DNA from: Syntrophus buswellii
GTDB lineage: Bacteria > Desulfobacterota > Syntrophia > Syntrophales > Syntrophaceae
Direction of reading: 5' to 3'
DNA: 64,000 bases
NCBI RefSeq assembly: GCF_046097065.1
Contig: NZ_CP175563.1
Coordinates: 1,984,001 to 2,048,000, forward strand
Below the pieces are notes generated by a model that saw only the letters and a program-made list of their open reading frames with translations, did not search any database and was not told the DNA's origin. Made by a program: the position numbers and the translations under genes. Each line of letters opens with the position of its first letter. Position 1 is the first letter of the stretch. Shown in pieces: positions 19,533 to 27,153 of the stretch.

Positions 19533-19850
19533 TTCAGCTCCTTCAAATGGATATCGCCGTGACGTCGGCGGGATTCCCTGATGATGGATCCCTCGGTCAA
19601 AATTCTCCAGAAGCTCAAAAACATTTCATTATTTCACGCGTCCTCCGGAGTGAAACCTGTACCAGTTCACCTTTTCAGAGTCAAGACCTAACTGGTGGAG
19701 CGCCTGATTCCACGGGGGGAAACCCCTGTTTCCCAGAATTGAGATTTCTCAGGATCTGATGTAAAGTTCCCGGCAATCCAGAAATTCTATCCTGTTTCGA
19801 TTTCAGGGGAATTCAAGACGGAAAACAAGGGAGGGTTAAGGCTTTTTTTC
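19533..19850. other. Divergent intergenic region with a weak promoter
   Basis: Between folD and the PfkB gene. On the plus strand TTGAGA (19739-19744) and TAAAGT (19762-19767) are 17 bases apart and may drive the kinase gene. I see no other element. Confidence 0.35.
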
Positions 19851-20783
19851 ATGACCGCGGAACGGGAAGTATTCCCTTCAGGCCCCATGGTCCTAGGACT
19901 CGGGCAGTGCTCCCTGGACTATCTCGGTCGCATCCATGAGTATCCAGTTCCCGATGCCAAATGCGAATTTTCCGGGCTGGTCATCCAGGGTGGCGGACCG
20001 GTGGCCACGGCCCTGGCAGCCCTTTCCCGCTGGGGGCTGCGTTGCGTCTTTTCCGGGATGATCGGCGACGACGCCTTCGGGCAGACCATCGAGGCCTCCC
20101 TCCGGGAAGAGGGCATCGATACGTCCGAAATGGTGGTTCGGCGGAACGGCGCATCCCAATTCGCCTTCATCGCCGTGGAACCCGATGCCGGACGGCGGAC
20201 CATCTTCTGGCAGCGCCCCACGGGCCGGCCCCTTCAGCCGGAGGAGGTCCCCCTGGACAAGATCCGCCAGGCCGCCGTGCTCCATACCGACGGCCTCTTC
20301 ATCGACGCCTCCCTCCTGGCCTGCCGCACCGCACGCCAGGCAGGAGTTCCCGTGGTCGTCGATGCCGGCACCCTCCGGGACGGGATGCTGGAACTCGCCC
20401 GGTCGAGCGATTACTTCATCGCCTCGGAAACCTTCGCCCGCCAGCTGGTGGGAAATCGGGACCCCCTGGACGCCTGCGCCCTTCTTCTGGACCAGGGACC
20501 CCGCCTGGCCGCCGTCACCCTGGGGGCCGCCGGGTATGCCGCCCTCTGCGACGGGGAGGTGATCCGCAAGCCCGCCTATCCCGTCAACGCCTTGGACACC
20601 ACAGGCTGCGGCGACGTCTTTCACGCCGGATTCATCTTTGGGCTGGTTCAGTCGTGGGACTATGGTCTGTGCCTCGATTTCGCCGCCTGGGCGGCGGCGC
20701 AGGTGAGCCTCGAAATGGGAGGCAGAAGGGGAATCCCCTCATTGTCCGGAATCAGGCGCCAGGGCTATCCCGTGAGCATTTAG
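19851..20783 (+). CDS. PfkB-family carbohydrate/nucleoside kinase
   Basis: A 310-residue kinase of the ribokinase/PfkB fold. The N-terminal substrate segment is GLGQCSLDYLGRI, with the di-Gly switch in VIQGGGPVATALAALSRWG. The C-terminal signature is DTTGCGDVFHAGFIFG, carrying the catalytic Asp and the anion hole; most members read GAGD, here GCGD. The phosphorylated sugar or nucleoside cannot be inferred. It stands alone between folD and the EEP gene. The ribosome site is weak (AAGG 11 bases upstream of the ATG). Confidence 0.88.
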   Translation: MTAEREVFPSGPMVLGLGQCSLDYLGRIHEYPVPDAKCEFSGLVIQGGGPVATALAALSRWGLRCVFSGMIGDDAFGQTIEASLREEGIDTSEMVVRRNGASQFAFIAVEPDAGRRTIFWQRPTGRPLQPEEVPLDKIRQAAVLHTDGLFIDASLLACRTARQAGVPVVVDAGTLRDGMLELARSSDYFIASETFARQLVGNRDPLDACALLLDQGPRLAAVTLGAAGYAALCDGEVIRKPAYPVNALDTTGCGDVFHAGFIFGLVQSWDYGLCLDFAAWAAAQVSLEMGGRRGIPSLSGIRRQGYPVSI

Positions 20784-20898
20784 GGCCCCGGCAACCCGAA
20801 TCTCCGGGCACAGAGCGTGCATCGGCTTTCCAGGACAAAGTTCCCATGAATGTCATCTGGAACGAAGGCCTCGAAAGCCCAGAATGCCCTGAACGGCC

Positions 20899-20951
20899 TT
20901 GCTTTTTTTCTTTTAATGATTATTATAGGCAAATTATCTGCTGCAGATAAT
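20899..20951 (+). promoter_or_regulatory. Promoter with palindromic operator before the EEP gene
   Basis: A 9-bp perfect inverted repeat around one central base, ATTATCTGC-T-GCAGATAAT, lies at 20933-20951. It sits just downstream of a possible promoter, TTGCTT (20899-20904), 16 bases, TATTAT (20921-20926). This placement suits a repressor site about 40 bases before the start codon. Confidence 0.5.
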
Positions 20952-20990
20952 ATATCCAATCGAAATGGTCATGGAAGGTAGACAAACACC

Positions 20991-22016
20991 ATGGAGAAAT
21001 TTAAATTCGCCGCCGATTTCATCCAGCAGACCCGACAGCCCGTGACACGGTTTTTCGGCTTGTCCCCGAAGCCCGCCGCTTCCGGCCCTGATCGGCAGGA
21101 GTCTTCCGTTGAAGTCCCGGCGCCGGGCGCCGGTCTGGGCCTCAACGTCATGAGCTTCAACATCCGCCGCGGAACCAGGAGAGACGGAAGAAACTCCTGG
21201 ATTCACCGCCGCAGGCTCGTCCATGAAATCCTGCAGGGCTATCGTCCCGATGTTCTCGGCCTCCAGGAGGCATTGGATTTTCAGATGGCGGAAGTCCATG
21301 CCATGCTTCCCGGATACAAATCGATCGGCATCGGCAACCTGGGAGGCAGCCGGGGTCTCCATAATGCCGTTTTCTATGATTCCGAACGGTTTTCCCTCTC
21401 CGAGGAGGGGACCTTCTGGTTATCCGGCACCCCCGATCTTCCGGGCTCCCGGGGGTGGGGAAACATTATTCCCCGCATCTGCACCTGGGTCAGGCTGATT
21501 GAAAACACCTCTCAGCAGGCTTTCTATTTCTATAACACGCACCTGGATCATCTTTCCCTGCGCTCGCGGAAGAAAAGCGTTCTTCTGCTCACCCAGCGCA
21601 TCTCCATGCGGAGCTTGCCGGACCCGATTGTGCTGACAGGGGATTTCAATGCCGGAGAGATGAGCATGCCCATCCAGTATTTAAAGGGCAACAAGCCGTT
21701 ACGAATTAACCTGAGCGTCAAGAAGACCAATCCGGTCCCCTTGATGGATACCTTCCGGCAGCGGCATCCGAAAATCCGCAATGCCGGAACATACCACGGA
21801 TATAACCGGTATTTCATCCGCCTCAAACTGGATTACATCTTCGTCCCGGCTTCCGCGCGGGTCATAGACGCGGAAATCATCTCCCGGCGCTGGGAGAATT
21901 GCTATCCTTCCGATCACTTTCCCCTTCTTGCCCGGGTGGATCTGCCCGTGTCCATGGCTTTCGCGGCTCCTCGCCCCGGCTATCAGGATGCGGTGAGCGC
22001 CTGCCCGCCCCACTGA
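20991..22016 (+). CDS. Endonuclease/exonuclease/phosphatase family protein
   Basis: A 341-residue protein with the EEP fold. Conserved blocks are LNVMSFNIRRGT (first strand with the metal Asn), DVLGLQEAL (metal Glu), YNTHLDHLS, PIVLTGDFNAG (catalytic Asp and Asn) and LDYIFVPAS with SDHFPLLARVDL at the end. This layout fits phosphodiesterases that act on small phosphoesters or nucleic acid. The first 50 residues are a non-conserved Pro/Ala leader without a signal peptide, so it is probably cytoplasmic. A palindromic operator lies directly upstream. Confidence 0.88.
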   Translation: MEKFKFAADFIQQTRQPVTRFFGLSPKPAASGPDRQESSVEVPAPGAGLGLNVMSFNIRRGTRRDGRNSWIHRRRLVHEILQGYRPDVLGLQEALDFQMAEVHAMLPGYKSIGIGNLGGSRGLHNAVFYDSERFSLSEEGTFWLSGTPDLPGSRGWGNIIPRICTWVRLIENTSQQAFYFYNTHLDHLSLRSRKKSVLLLTQRISMRSLPDPIVLTGDFNAGEMSMPIQYLKGNKPLRINLSVKKTNPVPLMDTFRQRHPKIRNAGTYHGYNRYFIRLKLDYIFVPASARVIDAEIISRRWENCYPSDHFPLLARVDLPVSMAFAAPRPGYQDAVSACPPH

Positions 22017-22088
22017 CAGGGAGATCAGAATTTGTGAAGCCCTCTTGGATGCTTGACGCCAGATTATCGATGTGTGCGGCGGGATGGT

Positions 22089-22117
22089 TTCAGGGGGGCT
22101 TGAGACTCCCCCCTGAA
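22089..22117. terminator. Hairpin between convergent genes
   Basis: TTCAGGGGGG at 22089-22098 pairs perfectly with CCCCCCTGAA at 22108-22117 across a nine-base loop. It lies between the ends of the EEP and carbonic anhydrase genes. There is no T-run, so efficient intrinsic termination is uncertain. Confidence 0.4.
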
Positions 22118-22148
22118 GTACGTTTCAAAGGCGGGGGTTAAGGCGCGG

Positions 22149-22766
22149 TCATGACCTCTCCTGCTTCAGGTACCCCTTGGCCAGCGCTTTGTTCACGTGC
22201 AGAACCCCCGCATTCATATCCTTCATGGGATAGTCGTCCGTAATGACGGGAAGGGCGTCGGCCTCTTCCTGCGTCTTGACGACGGACCCCGCAGGCACAT
22301 ATCGCCCATCAGCCACGCGGACCCCCATGAGCAGGACTCCCGGTTCAATGACGCAACGGCTGCCGACGTAAGATTTGAAGACAAGCGACTTCATTCCAAC
22401 GAACGTGTCATCCATAATCACCGCCGGTCCGTGAACATGAACCTGGTGAGCCAGGGATACGCGATGCCCTACATAGACGGCATACTTTTTCCCGTTCACT
22501 TCAACGAGATTCTTTTCGACGGGCTTGCCGTCCAGCTCTGTTTCCAGGGCATGGATGATGACCCCGTCCTGGACGTTTGAATCGTTGCCCACGTGAAGAG
22601 GCTGGCCTTCATCGCCGCGGACGGACGCCCCGGGGGATACCATGACATTGTCTCCGATGATGACATTCCCGATCACAGCCGCAAGGGGATGAACAAAGGC
22701 GGAGGAACCGATCACCGGTTCGACGGCCCTGGCGGAAAAGTCCGTAACCACGTTTTTCCCTATCAT
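22149..22766 (-). CDS. Gamma-class carbonic anhydrase, Cam type
   Basis: A 205-residue left-handed beta-helix protein that hydrates CO2. The start at 22766 has GGAGGT upstream. Hexapeptide repeats such as VIGNVIIGDNVMVSPGASVRGD build the helix. Zinc/iron ligands are H72 (VIIHAL), H107 (SLAHQ) and H112 (VHVHG), with R50 and Q66 at the usual sites. The insertion after H72, ALETELDG, is the acidic proton-shuttle loop of true Cam from Methanosarcina; CamH forms lack it. Position at the end of the grd-coaE gene run suggests bicarbonate handling alongside one-carbon or acetyl metabolism, which is inference. Confidence 0.9.
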   Translation of the reverse strand: MIGKNVVTDFSARAVEPVIGSSAFVHPLAAVIGNVIIGDNVMVSPGASVRGDEGQPLHVGNDSNVQDGVIIHALETELDGKPVEKNLVEVNGKKYAVYVGHRVSLAHQVHVHGPAVIMDDTFVGMKSLVFKSYVGSRCVIEPGVLLMGVRVADGRYVPAGSVVKTQEEADALPVITDDYPMKDMNAGVLHVNKALAKGYLKQERS

Positions 22767-22816
22767 TACTCTACCTCCAGATTTTTTATGAAATTCTTTC
22801 CCCCGCACCAGGAATG

Positions 22817-23440
22817 TCAAGCCGGTTTCCTCTTCCGCCGCTCCTTCTCCAGAAGCCGGGGCCAGATGTCATCAATGAATGTCCTGGTCTGTTCCATCGT
22901 TCCCGAATTGTCCACGAGGATGTCGGCAAAGGGGATCTTATCCTCAATGGGCATCTGTGAACGGACCCGCTGAAGCGCCTCCTCGCGGGAATACCCGTTT
23001 CTCAGGATGAGACGGCGAATCTGCTCATCCCGCGGGATATAGACCAGCATCACCAGATCCACCCGACCCTGCATCCCCAATTCGACGAGCAGGGGGATGT
23101 CGGCAATGACGATGGCATCGGGACGGTTCGCCCTGATGGCCGCCATCCTGCTCTGCCACGCATCGAATACGGCCGGATGCACGAGTTCGTTGAGTTTGTC
23201 CAGTTTACGACGGTCCGCAAAAACGATGGCTCCCAGTCGAGCCCGGTCCAGGGTTCGATCGGCCCTCAGGACCTCCGGTCCGAAACAGTCGACAATGTTA
23301 CGCCACGCCGGCTGATCCGGCTCTTCAACCTCGTGGGCAAGGCGGTCGAAGTCAATGAGGAAGGCCCCCTTTTCCTCGAGCATGCGGCCCACCGTGGATT
23401 TTCCGCAGGCGATTCCGCCCGTCAACCCGACATTCAGCAT
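22817..23440 (-). CDS. coaE: Dephospho-CoA kinase
   Basis: A 207-residue enzyme for the last step of coenzyme A synthesis. The P-loop is GLTGGIACGKSTV near the N-terminus, followed by FLIDFDRLAHE, the lid segment HPAVFDAW and the block VIADIPLLVELGM. The start at 23440 has AAGGGGG nearby; the open frame continues five codons further up. It lies between the GYD and carbonic anhydrase genes in a row of minus-strand genes that begins with grdE. Confidence 0.94.
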   Translation of the reverse strand: MLNVGLTGGIACGKSTVGRMLEEKGAFLIDFDRLAHEVEEPDQPAWRNIVDCFGPEVLRADRTLDRARLGAIVFADRRKLDKLNELVHPAVFDAWQSRMAAIRANRPDAIVIADIPLLVELGMQGRVDLVMLVYIPRDEQIRRLILRNGYSREEALQRVRSQMPIEDKIPFADILVDNSGTMEQTRTFIDDIWPRLLEKERRKRKPA

Positions 23441-23507
23441 GGCCCCCTTTACCACAGGGGAGCGTTTCCGGGCAACAAAAAACCTGCTCCCTGCCAGGGA
23501 GCGGCCC

Positions 23508-23810
23508 TTACGTTTTCAGGTTTGCGACCAGGGACTCAAAACGGTCCCACTGCGTGGCGATCCACGTCTCTGTTGTCGCATGGCCGAAGGAGCGGACAAT
23601 CAGGGCCACCTTGGTTGCCGCATCGGCATCGGGCGCTTCGAAGATGTCCAGGTAGTCGCATGAGCCGAGAACGGCGTAATTGGCAACCCACTTCACGTCC
23701 GGGCATTCGGCTTTGATGCGGGCTGCCACCCGGTCATTGAGCTCCGTCAAGGACTGCGGCCTGGCGACGGCCTCAGGCGACAGCCTGGTCATCATGATGT
23801 ACGTACCCAT
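23508..23810 (-). CDS. GYD domain protein
   Basis: A 100-residue protein matching the GYD family (PF08734): it opens with TYIMMTRLSPEA, has a central VKWVANYAVLGSCDYLDIFEAPD, where the family often has LGxYDxVxxxEAPD, and ends with a beta strand near the C-terminus. The fold is ferredoxin-like and the function unknown. It sits 75 bases downstream of the grdA selenoprotein gene on the same strand and is probably co-transcribed with it. Confidence 0.8.
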   Translation of the reverse strand: MGTYIMMTRLSPEAVARPQSLTELNDRVAARIKAECPDVKWVANYAVLGSCDYLDIFEAPDADAATKVALIVRSFGHATTETWIATQWDRFESLVANLKT

Positions 23811-23884
23811 CGTTTTTCTCCTTTCTTCAACGCGATCCTGTTAAGATGCTGACCAGAAAAATCCGCGTTCTCCGGGGCCACCTC

Positions 23885-24349
23885 TCAGGCCGTTTCCAGC
23901 CTTCCCCTGATTTCCCGGAAGATTCTGCCGATTTCCTCCGTATCGGCCACCAGCTCCAGAAATCCCGCCTGCTCTTCGTAGATTTCCGCAGGGATGGCCG
24001 ATTTTACTTCCGGTTCGAGGATGTGATACACGGGGAGCCTCAACGAGACTCCGGCCAGCGGACCTGCGAAGCTCGGATCTCCGAAGGTTACGGTTTCCGC
24101 CGTAACGGAAGCCACTTCCGGATCGGCGGCCCCGATGACCACCACCAGATCCTGCGCTCCCAGATCGTCCACGAGTTTCTTGATCGTAGACTGCTTCTCC
24201 ATGTCCACTGCGCCTGCCGATGTTCAGACGAAGCACTCCGTCGCGGTCAGAACGATCTCCGCCCCGGCCGCCTTCATGCATGCCGCGATGGCAGGGCCCG
24301 GCACTCCGTCCCTGTCCCCGAAAATAATGGCCTTTTTTCCTTTAAACAT
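23885..24349 (-). CDS. grdA: Glycine/sarcosine/betaine reductase selenoprotein A (UGA = Sec)
   Basis: A 154-residue selenoprotein if the in-frame TGA at 24226-24224 is read as selenocysteine (residue 42). The context is TECFV-Sec-TSAGA, the exact selenocysteine site of GrdA. Sequence continues on both sides in one frame: FKGKKAIIFGDRDGVPGPA before it, and DLVVVIGAADPE, TFGDPSFAGPLAGVSLRLP and VYHILEPE after it. GrdA carries the carboxymethyl group from component B as a selenoether to component C. The normal length is about 158. A standard caller would report only the part after the TGA. The start at 24349 lies 29 bases after grdC. Confidence 0.93.
24224..24226 (-). other. In-frame UGA selenocysteine codon of grdA
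   Basis: TGA (TCA on the plus strand) lies between GTC and ACA codons within the conserved CFV-U-TSAGA site. I could not identify a convincing hairpin for the SECIS element behind it by eye. Confidence 0.92.
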
Positions 24350-24378
24350 GCCTTGATCCTTTCCTGCCCGAGGCAACA

Positions 24379-25827
24379 TCACTTCCTTCTCCCAGGGTTC
24401 CTCTCCAGAAGAAAGGAAAGTCCGTCAGAAAGCTGGGTCATCCTTCCCAGGAAGAGGCTCCCCCGGGCGATAAACATGGCGTTGTTCAGTTCCCCCCTCC
24501 GGATGCCGTCCATGGCATGCCCCAGAAAGGGGACCGCCGCCGGAATGTGCCCCTGCGTGGGGGCGAATCCCGGCATGCCATGCTCACGAACGAACCGGTC
24601 GATCTCCTGCCGGGCGATTTCCTTCCTCAGGACCGCCAGGGCGCCGATCATCCGGTAATTGGCCAGAGGGACGTTACCGCTTCCCCCGGAAACGGTGACT
24701 TCGGGGTTCTGCAGCTCTACGGCGTACTTGTCGATATCGGTGACCTTCAATCCCACCCGGTCCAGGGGCTTCAGAACCAGGGATTCCAGGATATTCTGCT
24801 GGGACGAACCGGAGCCGATATCATGTTTGCCGACGGCATCCAGGCGGACCACCGGACTCTGCCCGTCATCTCCGGTCACCAGAAAGGCTATCCCCCCGAG
24901 CACATCCTCCAGGATGGGCATTCCCCTCGCGACATGCCCCTGAAATTTCATGCCCAGCTTGGCTAAGGAACCGCCTCCCACAACCGCCACCCTCTCATAG
25001 AGGCCGGCCTTCACCAGGCCGGAGGCGAACAGCAGGGCATAGAGAGGACCGGTACAGAAGGCCTTGACATCGCAGCCGGTAGACGCCACGCAGCCGCACA
25101 TCTCGCCGATGGCCTTGGCCAGCCCACCGCCTCCCCGGTTGTACCGGTCCCCTACGGCTTCTTCGGAACAGTTGAGGAGAAGATCGATCCCGTCCCCCCC
25201 GATGTCCGCACTTCGCAGGAGATTCTTCAGAGCGAGAGCACCGGAAGCCTTGGCCAGAAGGTTTTCCATCAAAACGTGGGCCTTGAGGTTGTCGTCCCGG
25301 TCGTGATGCCGGTTGACGCATCCGACCCTCCGTCCGCCATGGAAGAGGGGAAGCGACCCGGAATGCTCGATCAGCCCATCCACCCTCCCCGGATCAACCC
25401 CCTGGCCGATTCTGCCCGGATCCGCGCCCCTCCAGAAAGGATGGGATTCGAGGAGCCCTTGCAGCACAGGTGCAGAATCCTTCTCGATCTCCACCAGGCC
25501 GAAGTCGTCAGCGAGCTTTATCATTCCCAGAAGCAGCTCTTCCGGGTAAATCTCGCCATAGGGGCCCCGTCGCGGGGCTGGGAACACGGGATGGTCGTAC
25601 CAGGGCTGCCCGATGCCGTGCAGGTCATCGGGCTTGAGATTTCCGATGAAGACCTGGTTGGGGGGATAGGCCACGACCTCCTCAAAACCGCGCAGATGCC
25701 CTTCGATGGCGGACAACACAAGCGCCGGACGGTCGGCGATTTCGCGGCTGGGTTTCGATCCGTAGCGGACGAAGCCCGGCGCGTGTGCCAGAATGCAGGA
25801 AAAGGCGTCAATGACGGGATCGGGCAT
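24379..25827 (-). CDS. grdC: Reductase component C, beta subunit (FabH-like)
   Basis: A 482-residue protein of the ketoacyl synthase III fold. The start at 25827 has AGGAGG six bases upstream and lies 14 bases after the grdB stop; the open frame runs further up, but only as an out-of-frame shadow of grdB. GrdC-type blocks are YPPNQVFIGNLKPDDL and GQPWYDHPVF near residues 45-80. The thiolase-like active-site Cys is in DVKAFCTGPLYALLFA, aligning with the FabH nucleophile. With GrdD it normally releases acetyl phosphate from selenoprotein A. No grdD gene is in the window, so the acyl product may differ. Confidence 0.88.
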   Translation of the reverse strand: MPDPVIDAFSCILAHAPGFVRYGSKPSREIADRPALVLSAIEGHLRGFEEVVAYPPNQVFIGNLKPDDLHGIGQPWYDHPVFPAPRRGPYGEIYPEELLLGMIKLADDFGLVEIEKDSAPVLQGLLESHPFWRGADPGRIGQGVDPGRVDGLIEHSGSLPLFHGGRRVGCVNRHHDRDDNLKAHVLMENLLAKASGALALKNLLRSADIGGDGIDLLLNCSEEAVGDRYNRGGGGLAKAIGEMCGCVASTGCDVKAFCTGPLYALLFASGLVKAGLYERVAVVGGGSLAKLGMKFQGHVARGMPILEDVLGGIAFLVTGDDGQSPVVRLDAVGKHDIGSGSSQQNILESLVLKPLDRVGLKVTDIDKYAVELQNPEVTVSGGSGNVPLANYRMIGALAVLRKEIARQEIDRFVREHGMPGFAPTQGHIPAAVPFLGHAMDGIRRGELNNAMFIARGSLFLGRMTQLSDGLSFLLERNPGRRK

Positions 25828-25841
25828 CGTGGCCCTCCTGT

Positions 25842-27146
25842 TCAGAACACGGTCTGGCCTTCGATTTTCGTTTCCAGCGCCTGCAGGGCCTTCTCCACAA
25901 GCGCCCTTCGGAGGCTCTTTTCCTCGGTTTTCGATTTGCAGGGGTCGCCGAGGGGGTGGGGAATGGCGACGGCGGGAACGATCCGGTTTGCCCCCACCGT
26001 CCGGGAAATGGGAACGATGGTGCAGATATGGACGGCCGGTATCCCCGCTCTCTCCATCTCCTTTGCCATCGTTGCCCCGCAACGCGTGCAGGTTCCTCAG
26101 GTGGAGGTAATCAGAACGGCCCCAACGCCACTCCGGATCAGATCCCGGGCGATCTCCCGGGCAAACTGTCCGCACCTGGCTACGGACGTGCCGTTCCCCA
26201 CGGTGGCATAGTAAAAGGGATGGAGTTTCCCGATCCGCCCTTCCCTCTCAAGGTCTCTTGCCGCATCGAGGGGCAGCACCCGGTTCGGATCAGCGTTGGC
26301 ATAGGTGGGATCGTATCCGCCGTGGGCGGTTTCATGGGATTCCGGCGTCATTTCGGAAAGCGCGCCGATGTCGTATTTTCCGTACCGGGTCGCACTGGAG
26401 GCTTCAATGCAGTCCGGATTCCCCCTGGGAACGATCCCGCCGCTGGTGACCAAAGCCAGGGTGACCCGGCTCATCCTGTCGACCGGCGGCAGAAGCGGCA
26501 CCCGGTCGAATGCGGGAAGGGGGTATTCTGTTGCGAAAGGCTCCCCTTTCATTTTCTGCAGGAGCATCTTCACGGCCCGGACGGCTCCGGTTTCTGCTGA
26601 AAAGGTGTTCCGGCGGATGCCCCGGGGAAGGTACCCCTCCTCTTCCGGAAACCCGACGGGCTCGCCCCGGAGGAGTTTTCCCGCCAGGCGGCTCATTTTC
26701 TCGGCCGCCTCTCTCATACCGGCCGTGGTACCCCGGGTCTCCACGATAAAAACCGACCTGCGGGACAATTCCGCCCCGGGGTTTTCGGGATACATCCCGG
26801 TCACGGCGGGAATTCCCAGCCTGTCGACGACGGCGTTGCAGACCGAGCCGCAGGCGATCCCATAGCGTCCCGCATTGAATGCCGGGCCAGCCAGGACCAG
26901 ATCCGGCCGAAAGCCCTCCATCAGGGCCAGAACCCTTTCCGTCGCCTCCTCGAGGTGCTCGCTGAAGTAATTATCCCCGCAGATGACCGTCGCCACCATC
27001 TCGACCTCCGGCCCGAAAAGCTCGGCAAAGAGATTCCCGGGCCCCACGGGGCCGCTTCTGACGACGGGTTCCATGCCGGCCTTTTCTTCCCCGCCGATGC
27101 CGCCGAAAAATTGATTGAGATAGACAACCGCTTTCCATGGTCCCAT
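25842..27146 (-). CDS. grdB: Reductase component B, gamma/substrate-specific selenoprotein (UGA = Sec)
   Basis: A 434-residue selenoprotein if TGA at 26099-26097 is read as selenocysteine (residue 350, the position known for GrdB). Context is LITST-Sec-GTCTRCG. N-terminal blocks YLNQFFGGIGGEEKAG and AGPAFNAGRYGIACG and C-terminal blocks AGIPAVHICTIVPIS, TVGANRIVPAVAIPHPLG and LRRALVEKALQAL are typical, on both sides of the TGA. Component B binds glycine, sarcosine or betaine through the GrdE carbonyl group and uses Sec for cleavage. Which amine is used cannot be decided here. The start at 27146 lies seven bases after the grdE stop. Confidence 0.93.
26066..26099 (-). promoter_or_regulatory. 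Selenocysteine codon and candidate bacterial SECIS hairpin of grdB
   Basis: The TGA at 26099-26097 is followed 12 bases later by the hairpin CGTTGC-GGG-GCAACG (26084-26070 on the minus strand). Guanines occupy the apical loop about 19 bases after the TGA, within the spacing known for bacterial SECIS elements. Confidence 0.6.
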
Positions 27147-27153
27147 GGCGCCC

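Noticed and set aside
24224..24226. Reading the TGA in grdA as a nonsense mutation
   Set aside because: The position is the conserved selenocysteine site of GrdA, and grdB in the same operon carries a second TGA at its own known Sec position.
25828..26175. N-terminal extension of the grdC frame upstream of 25827
   Set aside because: It is Arg/Gly/Pro-rich, overlaps the end of grdB in another frame, and the AGGAGG site marks 25827 as the start.
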